DNA of 64,000 nt. Origin: Bacillus oleivorans (GTDB lineage: Bacteria; Bacillota; Bacilli; Bacillales; JC228). This document shows positions 52,860-63,026 of this stretch, piece by piece; positions within the stretch are counted from its first letter, which is position 1, and each line of letters begins with the position of its first letter. The DNA lies in contig NZ_OAOP01000007.1 in assembly GCF_900207585.1 (NCBI RefSeq), forward strand, positions 124,001 to 188,000. Reading direction: 5' to 3'. Below the pieces are notes generated by a model, which did no database searches, was not told the DNA's origin, and saw nothing but the letters and a program-made list of their open reading frames with translations. The position numbers and the translations under genes are program-made.

Positions 52860-53517
52860 ATTTATGGAATTTTTTAATACCAGTGATCCGGCGAATGTTT
52901 CCACATCGGTCAAGCTCTTACTTTTACTAACCGTTTTATCTTTGGCGCCCAGTATCTTAATCTTAATGACTTGTTTTACAAGAATTGTCATCGTCTTGGG
53001 TTTTGTTCGGACAGGCTTAGCTACACAGCAAATGCCTCCCACTCAAGTCATAATTGGACTGGCATTGTTTTTAACTTTTTTCGTCATGGCGCCTACCTTC
53101 CAAGAGGTAAATGAAGAGGCATTAACTCCTCTTTTTAATGAAGAAATTAATCTTGAAGAGGCATATGAGCGGGCAGTGCTTCCGCTGAAGGAATTTATGA
53201 GTGCTCATACTAGACAAAAGGATTTGGCTTTGTTTATGAATTATGGCCAGTATCCTGCACCAGAATCAATTGAGGATATCCCATTAACAGCTCTAGTCCC
53301 GGCATTTGCCATCAGTGAAATTAAGACAGCTTTCCAAATTGGATTTATGATATTCATTCCGTTTCTAGTCATCGATATGATCGTGGCAAGTGTACTAATG
53401 TCGATGGGGATGATGATGCTTCCGCCGGTTATGATTTCCTTGCCATTTAAAATTTTATTGTTTGTGTTAGTGGATGGCTGGTATTTGGTGGTCGAGTCTT
53501 TACTTCAAAGTTTTTAA
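52852..53517 (+). CDS. fliP: flagellar export gate protein FliP
   Basis: A 221-residue polytopic membrane protein forming the core of the export gate. The conserved TCFTRIVIVLGFVRTGLATQQMPPTQVIIGLALFLT and FMIFIPFLVIDMIVASVLMSMGMMMLPPVMISLPFKILLFVLVDGW are diagnostic. ATG 52852 gives the B. subtilis length; the in-frame extension to 52819 overlaps fliZ needlessly. No cleavable signal is obvious, as in Bacillus. Confidence 0.97.
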   Translation: MNEFMEFFNTSDPANVSTSVKLLLLLTVLSLAPSILILMTCFTRIVIVLGFVRTGLATQQMPPTQVIIGLALFLTFFVMAPTFQEVNEEALTPLFNEEINLEEAYERAVLPLKEFMSAHTRQKDLALFMNYGQYPAPESIEDIPLTALVPAFAISEIKTAFQIGFMIFIPFLVIDMIVASVLMSMGMMMLPPVMISLPFKILLFVLVDGWYLVVESLLQSF

Positions 53518-53532
53518 AGAAGGTGAATAGGT

Positions 53533-53802
53533 ATGTCCCAAGAACAAGTCATTTATATTGCAGAACAAGGGATCTGGGCCGTCCTTTTAGTATCAGGACC
53601 ATTACTGTTATTAGCCCTCGTGGTTGGACTAGTGGTCAGTATTTTTCAGGCAACCACACAAATCCAAGAGCAAACCTTAGCCTTTATCCCGAAAATTGTA
53701 GCTGTCCTTTTAGGAATTGTATTTTTTGGTCCCTGGATGCTCGGACAAATGCTGACGTATGCTCAAGGTGTATGGTCTAATCTATTGACATTTGTAGGAT
53801 AA
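53533..53802 (+). CDS. fliQ: flagellar export gate protein FliQ
   Basis: An 89-residue protein with two transmembrane hairpin helices (LLVSGPLLLLALVVGLVVSIFQATTQIQEQTLAFIPKI is the family signature). Four copies wrap the FliP-FliR core. GAAGGTGAA precedes the start codon. Sits between fliP and fliR. Confidence 0.97.
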   Translation: MSQEQVIYIAEQGIWAVLLVSGPLLLLALVVGLVVSIFQATTQIQEQTLAFIPKIVAVLLGIVFFGPWMLGQMLTYAQGVWSNLLTFVG

Positions 53803-53806
53803 GAGG

Positions 53807-54580
53807 ATGATAGAACTTATTCCTGGAATCCCAGCTTTTTTACTTATTTTTATTAGGGTTACAACTTTTTTCCTAGTTGTTCCTCTTTATTCTTATCGGA
53901 CAATACCAAGTACTCATAAAGTAGGTTTTTCACTTTTTTTATCCTGGATTATGTATTACACCATCGATAAGCCTGCAGATGTCCTTACAGAGCATTTTTT
54001 TCTTGTATTAATCAAAGAGGTTCTATTTGGTTTGTTATTGGGATTAATTGCCTTTATTATCTTGGCAGCGATTCAGGTTGCAGGGGGCTTTATTGATTTT
54101 CAAATGGGTTTTGCGATTGCCAACGTGATTGATCCGCAGACGGGTGCGCAAAGTCCGCTTATGGGTCAATATTTTTATATCATAGCTCTTTTATTTTTAT
54201 TAGCAGTAGATGGTCACCATTTATTATTAGATGCCATTTTTTACAGCTATGAATTTGTTCCTTTAGAACAGCTTTCTCTTCCGCTCGGCAGTCAGGAATT
54301 GGCGCTCTTTGTAACAAAAGCCTTTGCTTCGATGTTTCTGATAGCCTTCCAAATGTCACTGCCGGTCGTTGCATGTCTGTTTTTAATTGACGTTGCACTT
54401 GGAATCACAGCTAGAACGGTCCCGCAGTTAAACGTTTTTGTGGTGGGGCTCCCATTAAAAATAGCAGTAAGCTTTATTTTTATTATTATTACCTTTGGAG
54501 GCCTAATGGTTGTAGTCAGCTCTTTATTTGATCAAATGTTTTTTACAATGAGAGGGCTAATGGAGCTGTTATCCAGTTAA
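53807..54580 (+). CDS. fliR: flagellar export gate protein FliR
   Basis: A 257-residue polytopic protein with five to six membrane helices. GGFIDFQMGFAIANVIDPQTGAQSPLMGQ is conserved. It completes the FliP5-Q4-R1 export core. ATG 53807 follows AAGAGG four bases after fliQ. flhB follows after 13 bases; fusions of the two occur in some Clostridia but not here. Confidence 0.96.
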   Translation: MIELIPGIPAFLLIFIRVTTFFLVVPLYSYRTIPSTHKVGFSLFLSWIMYYTIDKPADVLTEHFFLVLIKEVLFGLLLGLIAFIILAAIQVAGGFIDFQMGFAIANVIDPQTGAQSPLMGQYFYIIALLFLLAVDGHHLLLDAIFYSYEFVPLEQLSLPLGSQELALFVTKAFASMFLIAFQMSLPVVACLFLIDVALGITARTVPQLNVFVVGLPLKIAVSFIFIIITFGGLMVVVSSLFDQMFFTMRGLMELLSS

Positions 54581-54593
54581 AGGGTGTGAGACA

Positions 54594-55691
54594 GTGGCTT
54601 ATGTAAAACTAGACCTGCAGTATTTCGCGGGGGAAAAAACAGAAAAAGCAACACCGAAAAAAAGGCAGGATTCGCGAAAAAAAGGACAGGTAGCCAAAAG
54701 CCAAGATGTAGGAACATCCTTTATCATGCTGGCTGTGTTTTTTGGATTGTTAATGCTAGGTTCCTACTTTCTGGACTTATGTCTCGATTTATATAAGCAA
54801 TCATTCACTGATTTTATACTCGTTGAAGTGACACCATCTAATATAGAAAGAATAATGATGGATGTGTTTATGATAATGGTTCAATTTCTTGCACCCGTCA
54901 TGTTAGCCGCGATTGTGGCTGCGATTTTTTCGAACTATATTCAAATAGGATTTTTATTTACGACGGAAACGATTGCCTTTAAGTTAGAGAAAATTGATCC
55001 AATCAAAGGGTTTAAGCGGATCTTTTCAATGAGAGCTATTGTAGAGCTATTGAAATCAATTTTAAAGATCACTTTAATCGGCCTCATTACCTTCGCTGTC
55101 CTTTGGATTCATCTGGAAGACATTATGATGCTAGCTCAATATAGTGTCGGTGAATCAATGGCAGTTGTTGGGGATTTAACCGTACAAATGGGACTTTATG
55201 CATCTTTTGCATTGCTTGCTCTTTCCGGTCTCGATTATTTGTATCAGAAATATGATTTCGAAAAAAATATTCGGATGTCAAAGCAAGATATCAAAGACGA
55301 ATATAAAAATATCGAAGGAGATCCACTTATCAAGTCAAAAATTAAGCAACGCCAGCGTGAAATGGCAATGCGAAGAATGATGCAGGAGGTTCCCCATGCA
55401 GATGTAGTCATAACGAACCCAACGCATTACGCGATTGCATTAAAATATGATGAAGCTAAACTGGACGCCCCCTATGTGGTTGCCAAAGGTGTTGATTTTG
55501 TTGCACAAAAAATCAAGTTTATTGCCAAAGAAAATGACGTGACTCTAGTTGAAAATCGGCCATTGGCCCGTGCCTTATATGATCAGGCTGATATTGGCCA
55601 AGCCATACCAGAAGAATTTTTCCAGGCAGTAGCTGAAATACTGGCAGTTGTTTATCAAACAAAAGGAAGCATTCCTGTTTCCTACAAGTAA
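54594..55691 (+). CDS. flhB: flagellar export switch protein FlhB
   Basis: A 365-residue export apparatus protein with four membrane helices in the N-terminal half and a cytosolic autocleavage domain. The NPTH site is at about residues 275-278 (VVITNPTHYAIALKYD). FliK interaction with this domain switches secretion from rod/hook to filament substrates. The start is GTG 54594 with GGGTGTGAG upstream. Its C-domain is mirrored by ylqH in this window. Confidence 0.97.
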   Translation: MAYVKLDLQYFAGEKTEKATPKKRQDSRKKGQVAKSQDVGTSFIMLAVFFGLLMLGSYFLDLCLDLYKQSFTDFILVEVTPSNIERIMMDVFMIMVQFLAPVMLAAIVAAIFSNYIQIGFLFTTETIAFKLEKIDPIKGFKRIFSMRAIVELLKSILKITLIGLITFAVLWIHLEDIMMLAQYSVGESMAVVGDLTVQMGLYASFALLALSGLDYLYQKYDFEKNIRMSKQDIKDEYKNIEGDPLIKSKIKQRQREMAMRRMMQEVPHADVVITNPTHYAIALKYDEAKLDAPYVVAKGVDFVAQKIKFIAKENDVTLVENRPLARALYDQADIGQAIPEEFFQAVAEILAVVYQTKGSIPVSYK

Positions 55692-55741
55692 TACTGATTA
55701 CCAATGGATCGACTGATCTGTTAAATGTGAGGAGATTTGTC

Positions 55742-57781
55742 ATGCGGGCTAAAGATATATCTGTATTCATCGGTGTCATACTCATAGTTGCTATGCTTAT
55801 TATACCGCTTCCAGGGTGGTTATTAAGTGTACTAATCATCATTAATATAACGCTTGCATTGGTAGTTCTTTTAACGGCCATGAATAACAAAGAGCCATTG
55901 GAATTAGCTATTTTTCCTTCGCTATTATTAATTTTGACTCTTTTTCGATTAGCGTTAAATGTATCAACAACCCGTGCAATATTAGCCCATGGTGATGCGG
56001 GGCAGGTTGTTGAAACCTTCGGAACTTTCGTTGTTGGCAACAATGTTTTAGTTGGCCTTGTTGTATTTTTAATATTGATTATTATCCAGTTTGTAGTCAT
56101 CACCAAAGGTTCTGAACGTGTATCAGAAGTTGCAGCAAGATTTACTCTAGATGCGATGCCAGGTAAGCAAATGAGTATCGATGCTGACCTGAACGCAGGA
56201 ATCATTTCGGAAAAAGAAGCAAGAGAACGAAGGGATAAAATTTCTCGGGAAGCAGACTTTTATGGGGCGATGGATGGTGCCAGCAAGTTTGTAAAAGGGG
56301 ACGCTATTGCCGGGATTATCATAGTTTTAATCAATTTAATTTTTGGGATTATGATTGGAGTTATCCAAATGGGGCTGCCCTTTGGTGAAGCGGCTGTAAC
56401 CTTTTCTCTATTAACAGTAGGGGATGGAATTGTCAGCCAAATCCCGGCATTGCTCATTTCTACAGCAACTGGAATCGTCGTAACAAGAGCAACATCGGAA
56501 GGTAATCTCGGGAGTGATATTACCACTCAGCTGTTTAGGTATCCGATCATGCTTTATATTGCAGGGGGAGCGATATTTGTACTTGGCTTACTGACTCCAA
56601 TTTCAGATATTTATACAATTCCAATCGCTGGTATGCTCTTTGTTGGGGGCTATATGATCAATAGGCCGCAGAACATAGACAAAGAAGATTTGCTGGAATT
56701 AGAGGAAATCGCAGAAACCGACGAGATGAAAAAGCCTGAAGCTGTCGTTAACCTGCTCAGCGTTGATCCGATTGAATTTGAATTCGGCTATGGTTTGATT
56801 CCTCTGGCTGATGCACAGCAAGGCGGTGATCTGCTTGATCGGATCGTCATGATTCGCAGGCAGCTTGCCATCGAGCTGGGGATGGTAATCCCGGTCGTCA
56901 GAATCCGAGATAACATTCAATTAAAGCCCAATGAGTATTCCTTAAAGGTTAAGGGCAATGAACTGGCCAGAGGCGAAATCTATATGGATCATTACTTGGC
57001 GATGAGTCCCTCTGATGAGGAGGATATGATTGATGGCATAAAAACCGTTGAACCATCTTTTGGACTGCCGGCAAAGTGGATTAGTGAAGAAGTAAAGGAC
57101 CAGGCTGAATTAATGGGATATACAGTCGTGGATCCGCCGTCTGTTGTCTCGACCCATATAACAGAAGTCCTGAGAGCTCATGCCCATGAACTTCTGGGCA
57201 GACAGGAAACGAAACAGCTAATCGACCATTTAAAGGAAAGCTATCCTATTTTAGTAGAAGAAGTAACACCAAATCCTCTTTCCATCGGGGAAGTACAGAA
57301 AGTATTAGCCAAACTCCTCAAAGAAGGAGTGTCAATCCGCAATCTGCCTATCATCTTTGAAACATTAGCGGATTATGGAAAAATGACTTCCAATACAGAT
57401 TTGTTAACAGAATACGTAAGACAAGCACTAGCCCGGCAGATTACTGCCCAATATGTATCCGGAGACCTATTAAAGGTGATTACCCTATCTGGACAAGTAG
57501 AGAAAGTGATCGCGGACAGTATACAACAAACCGAACATGGTCATTATTTATCAATCGATCCGGGGATAGCTCAAAAAATAGTAGAAAAGCTGGCAAAAGA
57601 AGTAGAAAAGCTTTCTCTGACTGAACAGACACCATTAGTGCTTTGTTCACCTGCAGTCAGGATGTACGTCCGGCAGCTTACGGAAAGGTACTTTCCGACA
57701 GTTCCTATTCTTTCTTACAACGAATTGGAAACGAATATCGAAATTCAGAGTGTAGGGGTCGTGAAACTAGATGAAATTTAA
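55742..57781 (+). CDS. flhA: flagellar export protein FlhA
   Basis: A 679-residue gate protein with about eight N-terminal transmembrane helices, the FHIPEP-family segment LFRLALNVSTTRAILAHGDAGQVVE, and a large cytosolic C-domain that forms the nonameric docking ring for chaperone-substrate complexes. ATG 55742 follows GAGGAG by 7 bases. It overlaps flhF by 11 bases. Confidence 0.97.
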   Translation: MRAKDISVFIGVILIVAMLIIPLPGWLLSVLIIINITLALVVLLTAMNNKEPLELAIFPSLLLILTLFRLALNVSTTRAILAHGDAGQVVETFGTFVVGNNVLVGLVVFLILIIIQFVVITKGSERVSEVAARFTLDAMPGKQMSIDADLNAGIISEKEARERRDKISREADFYGAMDGASKFVKGDAIAGIIIVLINLIFGIMIGVIQMGLPFGEAAVTFSLLTVGDGIVSQIPALLISTATGIVVTRATSEGNLGSDITTQLFRYPIMLYIAGGAIFVLGLLTPISDIYTIPIAGMLFVGGYMINRPQNIDKEDLLELEEIAETDEMKKPEAVVNLLSVDPIEFEFGYGLIPLADAQQGGDLLDRIVMIRRQLAIELGMVIPVVRIRDNIQLKPNEYSLKVKGNELARGEIYMDHYLAMSPSDEEDMIDGIKTVEPSFGLPAKWISEEVKDQAELMGYTVVDPPSVVSTHITEVLRAHAHELLGRQETKQLIDHLKESYPILVEEVTPNPLSIGEVQKVLAKLLKEGVSIRNLPIIFETLADYGKMTSNTDLLTEYVRQALARQITAQYVSGDLLKVITLSGQVEKVIADSIQQTEHGHYLSIDPGIAQKIVEKLAKEVEKLSLTEQTPLVLCSPAVRMYVRQLTERYFPTVPILSYNELETNIEIQSVGVVKLDEI

Positions 57782-58901
57782 AAAATATATGGGACCAAGC
57801 TTGCCTGAAGTGATGAAAAAGGTAAGGGCTGAGCTTGGACAAAATGCAGTCATTATTAATTCAAAGACCGTTTATAAAGGCGGAGTAATGGGACTGTTTA
57901 AAAAGAAATATATAGAGGTTGTGGCAGCCATTGATCCGTCGGCGGTCGAACCTGTAAAACTTCCAAGCCAGCACCCTGAAAAACTAGCAGCTGATATGGC
58001 GGCTGTTACAACTAGATCTAAAATGAAAGAGTATAACCCAGATTTAGGCTTACTATTAAAAGAAGTGCAGCAATTAAAACAGGGGTTGTACCGAACTCAA
58101 GCTGAATTTATCGTTCCAGAAGCACTCAAACCGATGCTAAATCTGCTGGCTGAACAAGGGGTAGCGCCTTTTCTGCTAAACCAATGGGCTCCGATCTTGA
58201 CCGAGCTATATTACAAGGAGCAAAAACCCGAGAATACAGATAAATTAAAAAGTTTACTAGCACAGACTATTTTCGAAGGTAAAGATCCCTTGCTCGATGG
58301 ATCTGAATTGCTTGAGAAAAAATTTGTAGCGCTGGTCGGACCTACGGGGGTAGGGAAGACGACAACCTTAGCAAAACTGGCGGCGAAATCAATCCTGAAA
58401 GATCGGAAAAAGGTGGCATTTATCACAACGGATACATACAGAATTGCGGCGATTGAGCAATTAAAAACGTATGCCAATATTGTCGGTGCTCCAGTCGAGG
58501 TCTGTTATAATCTCGAAGATTTTAGCAGGGCAAAGGCTCGCTTTTCTAATTACGATACGATTTTTATAGATACAGCCGGGAGAAATTTTAGAAATGGCCA
58601 ATATGTCGAAGATTTAAAAGAAGTGATCGATTTTAAAGAGGATGTACAAACATTCTTAACGATTGCACTCACAGCAAAAGAATACGATATTAAACAGATT
58701 ATTGAGCAATTTTCACAGCTTCATATCGACCGCTTTATATTTACAAAACTCGATGAAACGAGTCAGATTGGGATGATCTTGAATCTTATCTGGGATACAG
58801 GTATAGGGGTAGGCTTTTTAACCACGGGACAAAATGTACCGGATGACCTGAAAGTGGCGGATAAAGAATGGTTATTATCGCATTTATTAGGAGATATGTG
58901 A
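57771..58901 (+). CDS. flhF: flagellar SRP-like GTPase FlhF
   Basis: A 376-residue SRP-family GTPase that controls where flagella are placed. A basic N-terminal region and helical N domain precede the G domain: [57 protein letters not shown]. Starts inside flhA (11-base overlap) and is followed by flhG after 4 bases, the standard FlhF-FlhG switch pair. Confidence 0.96.
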   Translation: MKFKKYMGPSLPEVMKKVRAELGQNAVIINSKTVYKGGVMGLFKKKYIEVVAAIDPSAVEPVKLPSQHPEKLAADMAAVTTRSKMKEYNPDLGLLLKEVQQLKQGLYRTQAEFIVPEALKPMLNLLAEQGVAPFLLNQWAPILTELYYKEQKPENTDKLKSLLAQTIFEGKDPLLDGSELLEKKFVALVGPTGVGKTTTLAKLAAKSILKDRKKVAFITTDTYRIAAIEQLKTYANIVGAPVEVCYNLEDFSRAKARFSNYDTIFIDTAGRNFRNGQYVEDLKEVIDFKEDVQTFLTIALTAKEYDIKQIIEQFSQLHIDRFIFTKLDETSQIGMILNLIWDTGIGVGFLTTGQNVPDDLKVADKEWLLSHLLGDM

Positions 58902-58905
58902 CTTC

Positions 58906-59811
58906 ATGGATCAGGCAGCCAATCTTAGACAAAGATTTCAGTCGCATTTTGCAAACGTCACGGACCAGGATAAACGAAAAGAAGCAAAAACCATTGCGGT
59001 TGTAAGCGGCAAAGGTGGGGTTGGAAAATCAAATTTTTCCCTTAATTTTTCAATTTCACTCTCACAAAAAGGATATCGTATCTTGCTAGTAGATATGGAC
59101 CTGGGGATGGGGAATATTGATATTCTGATGGGGGATTCGCCTAACATAACCCTTTATGATTTTTTAAATAACCAAGCCGATATCAATGACCTAATTTTTA
59201 AAGGACCGGCCAACATCTCTTATATGGCGGCAGGGAGCGCCTTCCAATCTATTAAAAAATTAGAAGGGGAAAAATTAGAACAGTTCATTCGGACGATGGA
59301 GCAGCTTTCGGTCTACTATGACTATCTGGTCTTTGATATGGGAGCTGGAGCAACAGAAGAGAGCTTAGCCTTTTTATTCTCAGTCGATGACTGTTTTGTA
59401 ATTACAACACCAGAACCAACAGCGATTACGGATGCCTATAGTATGGCGAAGCACATAATTATAAATCAGGCACCGGTGTCACTTTACTTAATTTGTAATC
59501 GGGCAAAAAACAGTCAAGATGGCTCGGGAACTCTTCAAAAACTTCACAGAACGATATCAAAGTTTTTGCATAAAGACATTCATTTACTCGGGATTATTCC
59601 AGAGGATGAGAGTGTCCAAAAAGCAGTCATTAGCCAAACGCCATTTATTCTTTACCGGCCAGCAGCCAGAAGCTCCATGGCGATCGGTGAGATATCGAAG
59701 AAGTATATCAGTCATCAGGATTCTGCAACCGGTGCAGAATTTCTCCAGAAACAGCCAGGATTTTTACATAAATTAAGGAGTTATTTCTCCGAAAGGAAAG
59801 GTCATACATGA
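58906..59811 (+). CDS. flhG: flagellar number/position ATPase FlhG (YlxH)
   Basis: A 301-residue MinD/ParA-type ATPase. It begins with a conserved FlhF-activating helix (MDQAANLRQRFQS), then deviant Walker A GKGGVGKSNFSLNFS, LVDMDLGMGNIDILMG and FDMGAGATEESLAF. It activates FlhF GTPase and shapes the flagellar pattern. ATG overlaps no gene but is 4 bases from flhF; cheB overlaps its end by 4 bases. Confidence 0.96.
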   Translation: MDQAANLRQRFQSHFANVTDQDKRKEAKTIAVVSGKGGVGKSNFSLNFSISLSQKGYRILLVDMDLGMGNIDILMGDSPNITLYDFLNNQADINDLIFKGPANISYMAAGSAFQSIKKLEGEKLEQFIRTMEQLSVYYDYLVFDMGAGATEESLAFLFSVDDCFVITTPEPTAITDAYSMAKHIIINQAPVSLYLICNRAKNSQDGSGTLQKLHRTISKFLHKDIHLLGIIPEDESVQKAVISQTPFILYRPAARSSMAIGEISKKYISHQDSATGAEFLQKQPGFLHKLRSYFSERKGHT

Positions 59812-60884
59812 TGAAGGTTCGGGTACTTATTGTTGATGATTCAGCATTTATGAGAAAGGTCATAACTGACTTTCTAAGTGATCACCCGCAAATTGAGGTT
59901 GTTGGAACAGCGAGAAATGGCGAAGATGCCTTAAAGAAAATTCAACAGTTAAAACCCGATTGCTTAACATTAGATGTTGAGATGCCAGTATTAAATGGGC
60001 TTGATGCGCTTGAAATGATTATGGAGCAAAACCCGATTCCAGTTGTGATGTTATCGAGCAGTACGAGGGAAGGGGCAACGAGTACTTTACAGGCACTTCA
60101 ATTAGGGGCAGTTGATTTTGTTGCTAAGCCATCAGGTCCTATCTCACTGGATATGCACAAGATTAAAGACGAATTAGTCGAAAAAGTACTTCATGCTAGT
60201 ACGGTTAATATCCAGCGTATTGTTGGAACAAAAAAATCTTCCAAAGGAATGGCTAAAAAAGACAGTCGTCCCAATTATGAGTCGCTTCGAAAAGAAAAAG
60301 CGCCTTCCGCTGGGGATCCAAAGCTAGTTTTAATCGGAACCTCAACCGGAGGTCCCAAAGCGTTACAAACAGTTTTGACTCAAATCCCGACTACAATTGA
60401 TGTGCCAATAGTAGTCGTTCAGCATATGCCTCCAAAGTTTACGGAAAGCTTAAGTTTACGTTTGGATTCTCTTTGCTCTTTACGGGTAAAAGAAGCGGAG
60501 TGTTTTGAAAAATTAGAGAATGGAGTTGTTTATATTGCACCGGGAGGCGTTCATCTTGAAATTAAAAAGAGTGGTTCGTCACTCATATTTGAAATGAATG
60601 ATAAAGATCCCGTTCATGGCGTGCGTCCTTCCGTTGATCTGCTATTTCAATCAGCTGCCGCATTAGAGGAATATGAGAAAATTGCCGTAATCATGACAGG
60701 GATGGGCTCAGACGGAACCAAAGGTCTCGAGCTCCTCAAGCAACAAGGACAAACAATCGCAATCGCAGAGTCTGAACAAACATGTATGGTATATGGAATG
60801 CCAAAATCAGCCGTATCAGCAGGTTTAGTTGACATCATCGTAAATGTGGAAGACATTCCTGGTGCCATTCTTTCTTTACTATAG
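59808..60884 (+). CDS. cheB: protein-glutamate methylesterase CheB
   Basis: A 358-residue response regulator/methylesterase that demethylates and deamidates receptors for adaptation. An N-terminal receiver with D56 (LTLDVEMPVLNG) is followed by the C-terminal catalytic domain with Ser (IGTSTGGPKALQTVL), His (VVQHMPPKFTESL) and Asp (MTGMGSDGTKGLELL). ATG 59808 overlaps the flhG stop; ATG 59811 is an alternative. Uses CheA as phosphodonor. Confidence 0.97.
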   Translation: MMKVRVLIVDDSAFMRKVITDFLSDHPQIEVVGTARNGEDALKKIQQLKPDCLTLDVEMPVLNGLDALEMIMEQNPIPVVMLSSSTREGATSTLQALQLGAVDFVAKPSGPISLDMHKIKDELVEKVLHASTVNIQRIVGTKKSSKGMAKKDSRPNYESLRKEKAPSAGDPKLVLIGTSTGGPKALQTVLTQIPTTIDVPIVVVQHMPPKFTESLSLRLDSLCSLRVKEAECFEKLENGVVYIAPGGVHLEIKKSGSSLIFEMNDKDPVHGVRPSVDLLFQSAAALEEYEKIAVIMTGMGSDGTKGLELLKQQGQTIAIAESEQTCMVYGMPKSAVSAGLVDIIVNVEDIPGAILSLL

Positions 60885-60916
60885 GTTTTTTAAACCCAAT
60901 GTTGATTTTGGTTAGC

Positions 60917-60951
60917 TTGTTGATTGAAGTGCCTGGAACGGAAATCAACAA
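60917..60951 (+). other. stem-loop between cheB and cheA
   Basis: TTGTTGATT / AATCAACAA, perfect 9-bp stem with 17-base loop in the 108-base cheB-cheA gap. No T-run; an intra-operon mRNA structure. Confidence 0.5.
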
Positions 60952-60992
60952 CCAAGTTTACCAGAGCCTTACTATAAAAAGGGGTGGAACAG

Positions 60993-63005
60993 ATGGAAAT
61001 GAATCAATATTTAGAAATGTTTATTGAAGAAAGTAAAGAGCATCTTCAAGCTTGTAACGATCATTTGCTCGAACTGGAAAAGAATCCTGGCAACTTAGAA
61101 ATTATTAATGAAATTTTCCGCTCAGCCCATACGCTTAAGGGTATGTCAGCCACAATGGGATTTGAAGACCTGGCCAGTCTGACACACCAAATGGAAAATG
61201 TGTTAGATGCGATCCGAAATGAAAAGATTTCAGTTACAAGTGAAGTGCTGGATATCGTTTTTATGGCAGTTGATGACTTGGAAGCCATGGTGTACTCCAT
61301 TGCTGATGGGGGCGACGGAAAAAAAGATGTCTCTGAAGTGGTGCGGCTTCTAAAGCAAATAGAAACGGGACAGCCGGTTTCACAAGAAAAGAAGGTTGCG
61401 GAAGATGCTTCCTTACATACCCAAAAGCATGGGCTAATCCAAACGTTTAATGACTATGAACAAAATATTATTACCCAATCCTTGGAGCAGGGCTATTCAT
61501 GCATTGAACTAAAAATTTCACTTCGTGCCGATTGTTTATTAAAGGCTGCAAGGGTATTTATGGTATTCGATGTATTAGAAAAATTAGGTGAGGTCATTAA
61601 AAGCAATCCCAGCACAGAAATGCTGGAACAGGAAGCGTTTGATCAGGATTTTTCTGTTACGGTTATTACAGCTGAATCAGCTGAAGACGTTGCCGCAAAA
61701 ATTATGAAGGTTTCAGAAATTGATAAGGTTGAAACCAAATTGATTCATATTGGAGATTTAAGCAGTGCACAGGCTGAAATGGCCGCAGCCTTAGCGAAAG
61801 AAGCAAAAGGAAATACGGATTCTGATCAGGTAAGCCATAAAGAAAAGAAAGTGTCCAAATCGATCCGTGTCAATATTGATCGGCTTGATCGGCTTATGAA
61901 TCTGTTTGAGGAGCTTATTATTGATAAGGGACGACTGGAGCAAATATCCAAAGAATTAAAACATACGGCCTTAAGACAAACAGTCGAACATATGTCGCGC
62001 TTATCCGGGGATCTTCAGGACATTATATTAAAAATGCGAATGGTTCCAATCGACACTGTCTTTAATCGTTTTCCGCGGATGGTCCGGCAGCTCGCAAAAG
62101 ATTTGCATAAAGAAATAGAGTTTAAGATTGAAGGAGCGGAAACTGAGCTCGACCGAACTGTAATTGATGAAATTGGAGATCCTCTAGTTCACCTGATTCG
62201 AAATGGTCTCGATCATGGTATCGAAACGCCGGAAGTGAGGAAAGCCAAAGGGAAAAATCCTGCAGGAACATTAGAACTTAAAGCCTATCACAGCGGAAAC
62301 CATGTTTTTATTGAAATTAAGGATGATGGAGCAGGAATCAATCGGGAAAAGGTTTTACAAAAGGCGATTTCAAAGGGAATTGTGTCGGCAGAAGACGGAA
62401 ATAGTTTAACCGATTCACAAGTTTATCAGCTAATCTTCTCGAGCGGTTTTTCAACAGCAGAACAAATCTCAGATATCTCTGGGCGCGGTGTTGGATTAGA
62501 TGTCGTTAAAAGCACGATTGAATCGCTGGGCGGAGTAATAACGATTGAATCTGAACCTGACAATGGATCCTTATTTTCAATTCAGCTCCCTATGACCTTA
62601 TCGATTCTGACGGTTTTATTAGTAGAGCTAGAAAAAGAAAAATATGCGATCCCGCTCTCTTCTATTATTGAAACGCTCATAATCAGTGCAAAGGATATGG
62701 TAGAAGCGCACAACCAAAAGGTCATGGACTATCGCGGGAAGGTTGTCCCTCTCGTCTTCTTAAAGGAATTATTTAAAGTACCAGTACAAGTAAAATCAGA
62801 GAACGAAGATCTATATCCAGTTGTTGTTGTCAGAAAAGGCGATAAGCAGATCGGATTAGTGGTGGATGCCTTTATCGGACAGCAGGAAGTCGTATTAAAA
62901 CCATTAAGCCGGTATTTAGGAGATGTAAAGGCCATCTCTGGAGCTACGATTTTAGGTGATGGTCAAGTCGCTCTTATTGTCGATTCCAATGCTTTCTTTT
63001 TATAA
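60993..63005 (+). CDS. cheA: chemotaxis histidine kinase CheA
   Basis: A 670-residue kinase with all five domains: P1 with phospho-His46 (FRSAHTLKGMSATMG), P2 (about 140-260, CheY/CheB docking), P3 dimerisation, P4 HATPase (HLIRNGLDHGIE, DDGAGIN, GRGVGLDVV) and P5 CheW-like. ATG 60993 gives MEMNQYLEMFIEESKEHLQ, matching the B. subtilis start; GTG 60984 lies inside the AAAAGGGGTGG Shine-Dalgarno. CheW and CheC follow. Confidence 0.97.
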   Translation: MEMNQYLEMFIEESKEHLQACNDHLLELEKNPGNLEIINEIFRSAHTLKGMSATMGFEDLASLTHQMENVLDAIRNEKISVTSEVLDIVFMAVDDLEAMVYSIADGGDGKKDVSEVVRLLKQIETGQPVSQEKKVAEDASLHTQKHGLIQTFNDYEQNIITQSLEQGYSCIELKISLRADCLLKAARVFMVFDVLEKLGEVIKSNPSTEMLEQEAFDQDFSVTVITAESAEDVAAKIMKVSEIDKVETKLIHIGDLSSAQAEMAAALAKEAKGNTDSDQVSHKEKKVSKSIRVNIDRLDRLMNLFEELIIDKGRLEQISKELKHTALRQTVEHMSRLSGDLQDIILKMRMVPIDTVFNRFPRMVRQLAKDLHKEIEFKIEGAETELDRTVIDEIGDPLVHLIRNGLDHGIETPEVRKAKGKNPAGTLELKAYHSGNHVFIEIKDDGAGINREKVLQKAISKGIVSAEDGNSLTDSQVYQLIFSSGFSTAEQISDISGRGVGLDVVKSTIESLGGVITIESEPDNGSLFSIQLPMTLSILTVLLVELEKEKYAIPLSSIIETLIISAKDMVEAHNQKVMDYRGKVVPLVFLKELFKVPVQVKSENEDLYPVVVVRKGDKQIGLVVDAFIGQQEVVLKPLSRYLGDVKAISGATILGDGQVALIVDSNAFFL

Positions 63006-63026
63006 AAATGAAGAGAGGGATGTACG